The translations under genes and the position numbers were made by a program. This document shows, piece after piece, positions 10,664 through 20,107 of a stretch of DNA of 31,146 bases. The stretch comes from Bolinopsis microptera (taxonomy: Eukaryota; Ctenophora; Tentaculata; Lobata; Bolinopsidae), in NCBI RefSeq assembly GCF_026151205.1, contig NW_026971842.1, positions 1 through 31,146 on the forward strand. The letters are read 5' to 3'. Within the stretch, counting starts at the first letter, position 1, and the number at the start of each line of letters is the position of its first letter. Under the pieces are notes generated by a model. That model was not told the DNA's origin. It made no database searches and saw nothing but the letters and a program-made list of their open reading frames with translations.

Positions 10664-11738
10664 TCATAGGAAAGTGTTGAAGTTTAAGTCCTGCCAGTTA
10701 ATATTGTCAGGTTGGTGTTGAGCCTTCATGATAGAAAGCTTCAATCGGGATTTAATTGAACCTAGTGAACCTATTTTACCACGTGCATTTGACTGCTCAA
10801 GAAACCTATTCCATAAATTTGCCCCTTTATATGCGAAATTGTGAGATGAGTGTGGTGTCACAAATCTGTCATCTCTGAGCTCAGACTTCTTAAGGGGGCC
10901 GGGGGGGTCTTCATCAAAATTCTCTCGAAATTGACTTTATAGTTGTTTCTGATAGAGGGGAGTGATATCTATCTGCTGCTTTTGGTCCCATGGAAAAATA
11001 TTGTTCCTAGCCAAAATTATCGCCGGTCAAAGGTCAGCGCTTATGTGTAATTGTATTGCGCGAGCGATTTTCAATCGCGCGCCCTGAAAATCGAGTCTAA
11101 AAATCTATCTTCTCCTACATTTTTTGAGTAATCACCCTGAAACTTTCAGGATATGTTCTAAGGACCATTTAGAAGAGATTGTCGGGCCAGAATTTTGAGA
11201 TAGGCCTTAGAACATTTTTTATTCGATTTTGAAAATCTTGGACCTGAAAAAATCGTCAAAAAACGAGGTCCAAGATTTTCAAAATCGAATAAAAAATGTT
11301 CTAAGGCCTATCTCAAAATTCTGGCCCGACAATCTCTTCTAAATGGTCCTTAGAACATATCCTGAAAGTTTCAGGGTGATTGCTCAAAAAATGTAGGAGA
11401 AGATAGATTTTTAGACTCGATTTTCAGGGCGCGCGATTGAAAATCGCTCGCGCAATACAATTACACATAAGCGCTGACCTTTGACCGGCGATAATTTTGG
11501 CTAGGAACAATATTTTTCCATGGGACCAAAAGCAGCTGATAGATATCACTCCCCTCTATCAGAAACAACTATAAAGTCAATTTCGAGATAATTTTGATGA
11601 AGACCCCCCCCGGCCGGCCCCCTTAAAGAGAGAATACATGGATATGGGCTGATGACTCTTCACTATCTTCATTGTTTCAGTAATGCATCTGTATCTATAT
11701 ATGTTATGTACTGTCATTAGTTCCTTAGAGTGTCGTTT
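10664..11738 (-). pseudogene. 3' end of a LINE ORF2, split by a fold-back element
   Basis: The minus-strand frame 10664-10893 encodes a C-terminus typical of LINE ORF2 proteins: a DDRFVTP segment, then SHNFAYKGANLWNR, where the hydrophobic-LWN motif is shared by CR1/jockey-type elements, and a basic FK/LK-rich tail. At 10893 the frame meets an inserted inverted-repeat element (10894-11622). The frame resumes on its other side at 11627 and stays open to 11738, with residues such as RCITETMKIVKSH that fit the region just before. Treating one TTAA as the target duplication makes the two parts join in phase. No RT core remains, so this was a 5'-truncated copy before the second insertion, or its upstream part has decayed. 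Confidence 0.7.
10894..11622. mobile_element. 729-bp fold-back (palindromic) element in a TTAA site
   Basis: The left arm (10894-11245) and right arm (11266-11622) are almost perfect reverse complements, about 352 and 357 bp, with a 20-nt loop at 11246-11265. Visible differences are few: a 4-bp ccgg expansion near the right tip, and scattered substitutions. Tips are G/C-rich (gggggccgg). The element is bordered by TTAA at 10890-10893 and 11623-11626. It has no coding capacity. Its RNA would form a very long hairpin. It interrupts a LINE coding fragment and shifts its frame (733 bp including one TTAA). Confidence 0.85.
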
Positions 11739-13140
11739 TTATTATAGAAGAGCCAGCCAACCTCAAAACAACGTAGTTGTTGAGTTATCTCAAAATCTCC
11801 AGAAAATTCCTATTTCGGGCTGACCAAAATTTTGCAACTTTAACTTTGCGGATTCATGTACTTTGATTGGCTGAATTGTGTCACGTGATAGCTAGCTATC
11901 AAACAGCTAGCTGTTTGAACATTGGAATGCGCCACGTGTGCAAATCATGCTTGATGTCGCGCGCGAGGTCGAGCCGTCTGTTTAAATTAAACCAACTATA
12001 GTACCACCACCAGCCAGTAACCTTCCTGGGTTCTTTTCATGTGTTTGGTACATCTTTACGGTGAGATACTCTTGTCGCTGTTTAATCGGGTTTGAAAGTA
12101 AACTACCCTTGCATCTGTGGATATTAGTGCTTTTCATTCAAAGAAGTAAAACCGAATCTTTTATGTCATGTTTCCAGGGTATTCATAGTATTCAGCTGCG
12201 ATCAAAAAGAGCTCGTGCTAATATCTAGCCTTGCAGTATTTTGTCTATTTATATTGGTGCAATTTGATAATTGTACAAAAAGAAGCTTAATTTGGGCTCG
12301 TTTCAACATCTTTGCATACAGTTGTTAAATGTTTTAATAATTTGTCTGTTAATGAATTGTGTCTAAGTGAAACACAGCTCCAATTTTTTTTCCCTACTCT
12401 TGCTGAAGGCAAAAAAGATCGTAGGGAATAAGTAATCGGGTTTGGATATATGAGGTGACCCGACGGCCCTGCTTTATGACAAAAGTCTGCTCCTTCGCAA
12501 TATAGACCACTCCCCTATAATTATGTGTATAGGAAGCGTCTTTTGTGAAATTCCTCCTTCGCAAATTTATTTTCCGCAATTTTCTGGATTCATTTATTGT
12601 TGATGTGCGGAACTACATTACTCAAATAAATCGTCAATTTTTATACCATGCACGAATACTACTCATTTATAAAAAACATGTAAATATGATGCACTTTTTT
12701 CAAGTCACACTTTTCACTCAAAAGAATTAATGGTACAAGTACATCGTAGGGAAAATTGATTGTGCGTGGTTTAACCGCAGCGAAATTCTTTTTCAATTTA
12801 AAGTATGGACACACAAAGGACTTTGTTAGATGTATAAAATTTTAGGTCACATCTAAGTTAAATCTAATTAGTCTATTTAATTTGTGATTACCATTCTTTC
12901 TGATTGTCACATGATTCACGATCACCCTGCTTTAATATTAACAGATTTTAAGTCACCATTTCTTTTACTTCAGTTCTAAGAGTGGCTGCTTGACCTTTGT
13001 TTGTACTTTGGTGCCCTGCATACAAGTCAGACCGTGTCAAACTGCTAGGATATGCTCCTTTGATATACAGATGAAAGTGTTTTTATTAGTTATACTTGTT
13101 AGAATCTTAATTCTATTTGTAGCTTGTTTTTGTAACACTC
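11739..13140. other. Non-coding stretch with one palindrome cluster
   Basis: No protein-like frame or terminal repeats were recognised. The only structured part is the chain of palindromes at 11881-11918. Sequence composition is ordinary AT-rich. Confidence 0.45.
11881..11918. repeat. Three chained palindromes
   Basis: Three perfect palindromes overlap end to end: tcacgtga (11881-11888), gatagctagctatc (11887-11900) and tcaaacagctagctgtttga (11899-11918). The last two share the agctagct core. The first contains a CACGTG E-box. No gene starts nearby, so a regulatory role cannot be argued from context. Confidence 0.8.
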
Positions 13141-13154
13141 TTTTTTTTTTTTTT
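13141..13154 (-). other. Poly(A) tail of the LINE
   Basis: A run of 14 T on the + strand marks the 3' poly(A) of the minus-strand retrotransposon, about 410 bp after its stop codon. Confidence 0.75.
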
Positions 13155-13566
13155 ATTTGAAAATTCAATTAATCATTATATATATAAATCAAGCGTTACA
13201 TTTCAGCCATGCAAAATTACAATGACATATCTTGATTACTAAATGATAAATGGTACTGCAATATAAGTTGCTTAATGTTTGGCCGGATGACAACTAACGA
13301 GAAAAATAAACTTGATTAAATATAATAATTAATTCGGCTGAACCAACACATAGCAAGAGCCACATTAACGTTGGGGCCGTCTACCAAATTTGAATGACAA
13401 ACATTAACAAGAAATCAAACATATCATAAATAATTATAAGGATTTTGTTCATTACAATTCCGTCACAACTGATAAAGAAATAAGAAAAGGACAAGCAGAT
13501 AGGAAATTGGACGGACAGAATTGTAACCAACAAAAACAAATTTCTGAGACTCATAAGACTGATGAG

Positions 13567-15708
13567 CTAATCTGGCCAGACAGTATCGGCAGCCCAGAGG
13601 TACTTGATCAGTTTGGCCTTAAAAGTAGAAATCCGCTCTGACTGCCGGATACATACTGGTAGACTATTCCAATTCAGCATAGATCTATGAAAAAAGCTAT
13701 TTCGGAAGGCATCCGAGCAGGGCACAGTGGTACTCATGTAAGTTGAAGTATCCGACATATCAATTATTTGAGCATTGTGCCTAGTGTATCGGGTGCCCTC
13801 TGGACGGCATAGGACTATATATGTAGGGAGCGAAACTGGAATTATGCTATTCACTATTTTATAGAAGGTCATAAGATCGTTATAAATAAACTTCTGTTTA
13901 ACAGGGAGAATATTTAGTTTCTTTTGCTCTGTAGCAAGTTTATCGTCATTATAACTGGAGTAAGGTTCACCATTGATCCATTTAATAGCCCTCTTTTGGA
14001 TAGCAACAAACTGTTGAAGATGAGTTGCAGATTGAGGGGACCATATGACAGAACAATGTTCAAATATAGACCTAATTAACGCTAAATAGAACGATCTTTT
14101 CTGCCTTTTATCAGTAGTGAAATGACATGTTCTCTTAAGTAGTCCAAGTCTAGATGTAGCTTTGGAAACAAGCGCTTTACATTGTGCACCCCAATTAAAC
14201 CTGGAGTTTATTGCGACTCCTAGATCTGACTGAGAGGGCACAAAGTCAATATCACTTCCAGAAAGTTTATAAAAGAAGGTATTGAATGGCAAGTTATCCA
14301 GCACGTTTCTTTGCAGGGACACAGAGAGGGCTTTGCACTTTTGTGGGTGGAACTTCATTCGATTTCTCACTGACCAATCATATAATCTATTGATGTCATT
14401 TTGGATTATGTGATGGTCAGGGTAACCAAGAATCTCCCTCCAAATTTTAGTGTCATCTGCATAAAGGGCGATATTGGTGCCTTCAGAGACACAGGAGAAC
14501 ATGTCATTTATAAATATTACAAACAATAAAGGGCCGAGTATAGAACCTTGAGGGACACCAGACCGAACTGGTAGAGAAGAAGACGTTTGGCCTCCTATCA
14601 CTACTTGTTGTTGTCGCCCCTCAAGATAGGACTTAATAAATTTAAGCATTAGTCCATCGACATTAAAAATATTCTTTAATTTACTTAAAATGAGGTCATG
14701 CGAAACGCTATCAAAGGCTTTCGCAAAATCAAAATATATTATATCAGTCCTGGACCTGTTATTCAATGCAAGTGCAAGATTGTCTGTGAAAGGTATCATT
14801 TGGGTTGTGCATGAACGTTCATTAACAAAACCGTGTTGTCGGTCATCCAACAGATCAGAACACGCAGCGTATAATGCAGTCTTTATGCACCTTTCAAAGA
14901 CTTTCATTACAAGAGATGTTAACGAGATAGGCCTGTAGTTCTCAACCGAAGACTTATCGCCCTTTTTGTGCACTGGTACTACAAGTGCCAGCTTCCAATC
15001 AGGGGGTATGCATCCGCTCGAGAAAGACAGGTTAAATAAAACACTAAGTGGGTATGCAAGGCTTTGGGCACAGTTTTTGAGGACTCTCCCATGAATCCCA
15101 TCAGGGCCAGGGGCCTTGTTAGGATTTAACTTTTTAAGAATCAACAGAACATCTTCTCTACTAAACACAAGACTTGAAAAACAATCATCACGAAAATCTA
15201 TGTCAATGCCATAATCGCTCTCTTGAGAAAACTGCTCATAAAAATATTCGTTAAAAAGGGCAGCTTGATCAGATGGATTGTTTCGAAAGCGATTATGATA
15301 TTTGACAGTTTCAGGGATCCTGGTTGACTTTGATTTAGATTTAACGTAGGTCCAGAATTTCTTGGAGATAAGAGCATCATCGGAGTCATCCTCAACACTG
15401 AGTCTCATTCTTTCGTCCATCAAATTTTTAAATTTTGTGCGAAATGCACGAAACTTTTGTTTATGAGACTCAGAGTTGCTCCCCTTATGCCTTATTCTCC
15501 ATTTCTCCTTATTTCGTAGGAGGCGATCACATTCGGAGTCATACCATGGGGGCTGGAACTGAGACTTAATGGTCTTTTTAGGGATCCATCGGTCACAGGC
15601 TGCATCAAGAACTCCTCTGAATCGACTCCAGGCAAGATAAGGATCATTACACTCAAATATATTATAGGAGAGATAGAAAAACCAGACCACACCTAGACAT
15701 GACCCCAA
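13567..15708 (-). CDS. LINE reverse transcriptase, open reading frame of 713 codons
   Basis: The protein begins in the spacer before the reverse transcriptase (PYLAW and PPWYDSEC near residues 23-60), as in jockey/CR1-type ORF2 proteins. The RT domain shows NKAPGPDG at 197-204, YRPISLTS at 258-265, the catalytic block FDFAKAFD at 326-333, GVPQGS at 384-389 and the YADD box at 416-419. A thumb and C-terminal region follows, ending in a WNSLP motif typical of these proteins. All catalytic aspartates are present and there is no stop in 2.1 kb, so the copy is young. It lacks the endonuclease that would sit upstream, so it cannot mobilise by itself. The first 15 or so residues probably come from flanking DNA rather than the element. 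Confidence 0.9.
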   Translation of the reverse strand: MGSCLGVVWFFYLSYNIFECNDPYLAWSRFRGVLDAACDRWIPKKTIKSQFQPPWYDSECDRLLRNKEKWRIRHKGSNSESHKQKFRAFRTKFKNLMDERMRLSVEDDSDDALISKKFWTYVKSKSKSTRIPETVKYHNRFRNNPSDQAALFNEYFYEQFSQESDYGIDIDFRDDCFSSLVFSREDVLLILKKLNPNKAPGPDGIHGRVLKNCAQSLAYPLSVLFNLSFSSGCIPPDWKLALVVPVHKKGDKSSVENYRPISLTSLVMKVFERCIKTALYAACSDLLDDRQHGFVNERSCTTQMIPFTDNLALALNNRSRTDIIYFDFAKAFDSVSHDLILSKLKNIFNVDGLMLKFIKSYLEGRQQQVVIGGQTSSSLPVRSGVPQGSILGPLLFVIFINDMFSCVSEGTNIALYADDTKIWREILGYPDHHIIQNDINRLYDWSVRNRMKFHPQKCKALSVSLQRNVLDNLPFNTFFYKLSGSDIDFVPSQSDLGVAINSRFNWGAQCKALVSKATSRLGLLKRTCHFTTDKRQKRSFYLALIRSIFEHCSVIWSPQSATHLQQFVAIQKRAIKWINGEPYSSYNDDKLATEQKKLNILPVKQKFIYNDLMTFYKIVNSIIPVSLPTYIVLCRPEGTRYTRHNAQIIDMSDTSTYMSTTVPCSDAFRNSFFHRSMLNWNSLPVCIRQSERISTFKAKLIKYLWAADTVWPD

Positions 15709-16247
15709 GCCAGCTGCTGGTAATACCGAAAAGTAACTTAACAGTCTGTTTCGGTGACATGGTAGGTGACAGTTCAGTTTTTGTGGTAGATAGCAATTTT
15801 ACAGAAATTGCAGTTAAGGCTGCCCCAATGCCCCTCTCACCCCTATACACAAGTTTGAAGTGTCTGAGAAAAATGGTACAAAATATTACCATAAAGTAAA
15901 GATTTATGGATGACCTCAAACATGGTACAGAGTGTATTTTAGGTTGTAGGGGAGCACCAGGGAGTATATTAGCATCGATAGTCAAAGAAAATATATACAA
16001 AATAACATACAAATAAAATATACCCAATAGAGCACATAACATATGACGAGACAGAAGACAGGACAACAAATTTTCCCCGTTACCTCTATTACTTTTACTG
16101 ATGATAACATACCTAGAAAACATACCAGTTGCAACACGGTGTTGTTGAGCCGATATTCCCATGGAACTTTTAAGTATATTATTAACAGAATTGTGTCTCG
16201 CCGTTGTGTTTTGTTAGGTATTGTGCTATAATATGAAGTAACATACA
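15709..16247. other. Unassigned 0.5-kb spacer between two retroelements
   Basis: This lies between the end of the integrase frame (16248) and the 5' edge of the LINE. A minus-strand frame of 166 codons overlaps it, but it is hydrophobic mainly because the DNA is T-rich and resembles neither a LINE endonuclease nor a copia reverse transcriptase. It could be leftover LTR-element or target DNA; I cannot decide. Confidence 0.4.
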
Positions 16248-18035
16248 TTATGCAATGTTACTAGTGTTCTCCAACTTGATAAAACTGCTCCGAGCTGCTG
16301 CTAGAGCATTAAGATGGTCGGCAAGAATCTTACTGCTGGTTTCGTCATTAAGTGCGGGAAGATGATCTGTGTTCTGTAAAACTCCGGGTATTTCAGGATT
16401 GCGACCAAACACTAGTTGATGTGGACTAAAACCATAAACATTAGCTAGTGAGTTCTTAGCATTAATCGCCCACGAGATAGCGATGTCTATGTTACAGTTA
16501 GTGTCATTGAGAACTGCCTCTATCATTTCTGACAACAAACCGTTGTGTCTTTCTACCGTACCATTGCAGAAAGGAGACTCCGCTGGGGTAGTTCTAACCT
16601 TGATATTCAATACAGCACACATTTCCAGAAACTTTTCATTATTGAACTCACCACCATTATCTGACAAAATGAGTCCAGGTCTTCCGAAAATAGCAATCCA
16701 CTTGTCAAATAACTTAGTCATTATTTCATCAGCTTCCTTACTCTTTATGGCTGCAGCCGCAGCATAGCGAGTAACAGGATCTATTGTGTGCAAGATCCAC
16801 TGTCCACCGTTGAGCATCTTCAAATCAATAGCTATGACGTCATTGAACTTTTGTCCCATTGGTAGGGCTACTTTGCGATGTGGCTTTTCTTTGGATTTAT
16901 GTTGTTTACAGAAATCACACGAACCTTCCACTTTTCTGAGTGCATTCAGTATCTCCTTCTCATTCGGAAGCTGCATGGTCTTTACAAACTGAATGATCTT
17001 TGACGTAGAACCATGGGCGAAATATTTATGCAGATGTTCAGCACACTTCACTGAGTCGGTACTGACATGGAATGTGAGGTGCTGCTCTGTAGTGTCCAAC
17101 AAATCTGTTTGGCTGATAGAACTTTCACATCGTCCTATGGGTATCATCATGTGTCCTGACTTGCTGATCACTAGATTCTCCTCTCCTCCAAGGGCATACA
17201 CTTTGTCAGTTTCATTATCGATCTTCATCTTCATCTTTTTCATAGACTCTCTGGACAGTAACAAAGGAATATCATTATCCACAACAAACACGCTTAAAGT
17301 AACTTTCTGACCACATATTGTTACTGGGAGTTCTTTCTGTATCTTAGCTGTAACTGCATCTCCATCCCCGAAACGAAAATTCTTCTCACAAGGAGTCACC
17401 TTGACCTCTTCATGTTCAGCTGATGTGAGAGATTCCTCGAAGACTGTCAGCCATTTCTTTCCACACACTGTGGAACTAGCACCTGTATCTAAAAGTGCTC
17501 TATTTGTCGATTCTCCCATAAGATACGTGAGGCACTCGTCTTCGTCTTCTAGTTGGAAATCAGACTCAAAGAATGCAAGCTTCTTCCCTCCAAATGTTTT
17601 GTACTTACAGTCTCTCATTATATGGTCTGTTTCCTTACAAATATGACAACGTAAGGGTCCTGATCGTTGTTCTTGTGCTCCTTGTCTGGGTCTAAATGGA
17701 GCTTGTTGATACACGTTCCCTGAACTCTGTCCTTGAAATGCAGGTCTTTGTCCAAAGGTTCTTTGTCCGAAGGATCTTTGTCCAAAAGGTCTTTGACTGT
17801 AGGGTCTTTGTCCAAAGGTTCTTGGTCTAAAAGGTCTTTTAGATGAGTAAAAATCCCTGTGCTGTTGATTTCTTTGTTGATAAAAGACTTCCTGGGGATC
17901 TTCTTCCTGGTTGCTCTGGTCATCCCCTTCATACTCTACCTCGAACTCAGGCTCTGAGGCTGATGGGTATGACAATTCATCAAAGTGTTCAGATTTGTTG
18001 ACGTCGTACTGTTGGAAGTACGTGTTTACAGGCTC
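16248..18035 (-). pseudogene. Ty1/copia-order polyprotein fragment: gag end, protease, integrase
   Basis: The frame is open from 18035 to the TAA at 16248-16250. With residues numbered from codon 17973-17975, it has six FGQR-like repeats at about 48-78, a CCHC zinc knuckle C110-C113-H118-C123, an aspartic protease motif LLDTGAS at 161-167, an integrase HHCC zinc site (H316, H321, C353, C356) and the integrase core D384, D439, E475 with 35 residues between the last two. Protease directly followed by integrase, without reverse transcriptase between, is the Ty1/copia order. There is no ATG before residue 120 and almost all of gag is missing. The frame ends soon after the integrase, so RT and RNase H are absent. 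Catalytic residues are intact, yet the element cannot be autonomous. Confidence 0.8.
17746..17835. repeat. 15-bp minisatellite inside gag (six units)
   Basis: Six consecutive 15-bp units with the pattern ctttgtccaaaggtt are found at 17746-17835, with units four and six most diverged. They keep the reading frame and encode the FGQR/RPFGQ-type basic, glutamine-rich repeats just before the zinc knuckle, a region likely to bind RNA. Expansion in steps of five residues would not disturb the frame. Confidence 0.85.
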
Positions 18036-18042
18036 TTACATC

Positions 18043-18551
18043 TGTGTTCTGTGACGTGGAAAGAGTGGTAAGTAGTTTATAGTTATAGTTTAGTAGTTTA
18101 GTCTAGGAGTTCCCGCTTCCTCTTTCACTTTCATTTATAGTTTCACGTGGATTACCTTTCACTTTACTCACGGTAGTTTTCCCCCAGGGTTTTGTTTTAT
18201 AGTTATCAGTTCCAGTTTAGTTGAAGTCCTCATCATTCAGAAGTCCCTCATATAGTAAGAAGAACATCATCATCAGAGTATTAGTTTTAATTTAATAGTT
18301 GTTTAATCTAATAGTAAAAAGACATTATTTAGTTTAGTATTGAATTGTGTATTAGTTAGAGCAGTGTGAGTAACTGAGTCACACCAATCACCTTTCAATC
18401 ACTCATTCACTATTTGAGGGTGAGTACATAGAGTAAAAAGGTTACATTTGAAACACCATTTATTTGTATAACCTCTTTATTCATCTAATTTGTATTTATA
18501 ATAATTGAGTATTATTTGTTATTTAATTAACCCAAGAACAGGGTTCCAACA
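18043..18551 (-). repeat. Probable LTR of the copia-order element
   Basis: Read on the minus strand, the segment starts TGTTGGAACC at 18551 and ends ...AGAACACA at about 18043-18045, giving the TG...CA ends of an LTR of about 509 bp. It contains a TATA-like tataaata (about 18493-18500) and aataaa (about 18475-18480). The truncated gag frame begins just inside it, with aagagcc at 18033-18039 resembling part of an initiator-tRNA primer site. No second LTR was found, so target duplication and LTR identity could not be checked. Confidence 0.45.
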
Positions 18552-18704
18552 ATACTTACTAAAACGGGGAATTTTCACATGGTGTACAGTACTGTTTACT
18601 AGTGATTTTTGTTTATTTGCTCCAAGTTTTTGATGATTATGTTTATGTTTCAGACAACATTGTCAAAAGTTGTAAAATTTTACCCCAATTGTTATTTGAC
18701 AGTC

Positions 18705-19462
18705 ATGGCTTCAAGGGTGCTTGCATCACGATTAATGTCCAGCGTTAGAGGTGCTCAAAGATCTTTCATGAGAAGGTAAAACCTTCAAATTACACCCTAT
18801 TGATTACTATCAAGTTGTTTGTACTGTACCATTTTCTGGGGATATTTTATTAATTACTCCCTCATAAATCATTTTCTCTATTATTTCACAGGTTTCACAA
18901 TGGACCTCCTCGAAATCCTGATGGTGAGAATCCCTGGCCATATGTTCAACAGAAACTGTTCTTTGCATCTGGATTTGGTGTCTGCTCTTTAATGCTTGCT
19001 ATGGTAACCTATTTTAAATCTGCTGTTGAAGCTACTCAGTGTTCCCCGAAATTCCTTGAGTTCTACAAAATTTAATTTAAAAAGTGGACCGGTTTCTTCA
19101 GCATTCTTAAATTGCCATCCTTTTCAGGCATACGCGTCTGATCTATTTAAGCCCAAGTTTGGTGAAATCGATTGGGGTGAGTTCATTTTAACTGCAAATT
19201 ATATTTTAGATACTACAGTTTTTAAAAACTGTCTCATTGATTCAATGAATGATTTTGTTATTAAAATGAAATTACAAAGTAGATTAACTTTCATAGGTAC
19301 ATCTGCTTTAAGAATTATATTTTTCATCTCAAGCTAGTATTTACTGAACTCTCTATTTTAGACAAGATTAGAGCTGAGCGTAATGCTCTAGTAGATGAAG
19401 CAGCGGAACCTGAAGATGGAGATGATGAAGAAGAGGATGAAGAGGATGAAGACGACGAATAA
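18705..19462 (+). CDS. Small single-pass mitochondrial membrane protein, four exons
   Basis: Joining 18705-18775, 18892-19003, 19128-19176 and 19362-19462 gives 333 nt, a 110-residue protein ending at TAA 19460-19462. All three introns (116, 124 and 185 bp) have GT-AG borders and phases agree. Residues 1-24 are rich in Arg and Ser with no acids, a typical mitochondrial presequence. KLFFASGFGVCSLMLAMAYA at about 45-64 is one membrane segment. The C-terminus is almost entirely Asp and Glu. This layout suits an accessory subunit of a respiratory complex or another inner-membrane protein. The GP...N-P-W-P and FFASGF stretches recall COX7C weakly, but the fit is poor and COX7C has no acidic tail, so I leave it unnamed. 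The start was chosen as the first ATG with a presequence after it; a possible acceptor cag at 18651-18653 may lead the 5' untranslated exon. Confidence 0.75.
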
Positions 19463-20107
19463 TCTCAAAATTCTTCATTCGAATTATAGATGCATTTCAA
19501 ATTAGGAGTCGTTAGGCTTATTGTGGTATAATTGTTATAACACTAAAGACCATCTTGTATATAATATTTAAAGTAAATACTATTAAAAGTTGCCAGTTTT
19601 AATTGTATTATTCCTAACGTTGGATTGATACTGCCTGCTTTCAATTTTCCTTTTCTTGATCAGTTTTTGAAACAGTAATTTATTTATTTCTTTGATTGAG
19701 AACGTTCTTTGTTTGAAATGTATTGATTTTGTGCCAACATGGTCAACATTATCTCACCAAGTCTTTGCTAGTTCAAAGACATACCAAACAATTGAAATGG
19801 ATATTCCACATCGTTCGTTATCATTAAAAATAGGTTACGTATACAGTTTAATAAGTTTATAATATCATCTAGTGGCTAAAACGTTCCTTTTCGAAAATGC
19901 AGAACCTCAGTAGCAATGTTATAAATTTAAATTTCCTGATCATGAAATCAGTTCAGTGATAGCTCCTAAAGTTATATCAATGTTTACTGTTTATGTTTTG
20001 TTTCTATCATGCAGTGGTCATAGTTTTGTACTGAAAAACCATCTGAATACTTTGTTTCATTATGTCATTTCGATCAGTGTTAAACTGTCATAAATTGCAA
20101 TTATCTA
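19463..20107. other. 3' flank of the small gene, otherwise nothing recognised
   Basis: AT-rich sequence without a coding frame. The 3' untranslated region of the four-exon gene must end here; attaaa near 19583-19588 is a possible variant polyadenylation signal, as no perfect AATAAA is seen close to the stop. Confidence 0.4.

Larger units (their letters stand above)
13141..15708 (-). mobile_element. 5'-truncated non-LTR retrotransposon (jockey/CR1 group)
   Basis: On the minus strand the element runs from about 15660-15708, where the coding sequence begins abruptly in the linker between endonuclease and reverse transcriptase, to a poly(A) tail seen as 14 T at 13141-13154. The 3' untranslated part is about 410 bp. 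The missing endonuclease together with the A tail is the usual mark of 5'-truncated target-primed insertion. A short shared word (acactc) occurs at both borders, too short to call a target-site duplication. It lies next to the truncated copia-order element in the same orientation. Confidence 0.75.

Noticed and set aside
14690-14938. Plus-strand ORF over the LINE, and similar plus-strand ORFs at 16483-17646
   Set aside because: They are antisense shadows of the reverse transcriptase and integrase frames.
13135-15665. Word acactc at both ends of the LINE as a target-site duplication
   Set aside because: Six bases is too short, and at the 5' end it overlaps codons that fit the element itself.
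15662-16162. Minus-strand ORF of 166 codons
   Set aside because: Its hydrophobic composition comes from T-rich DNA in more than one frame; it matches no family and overlaps the LINE coding start in another frame.
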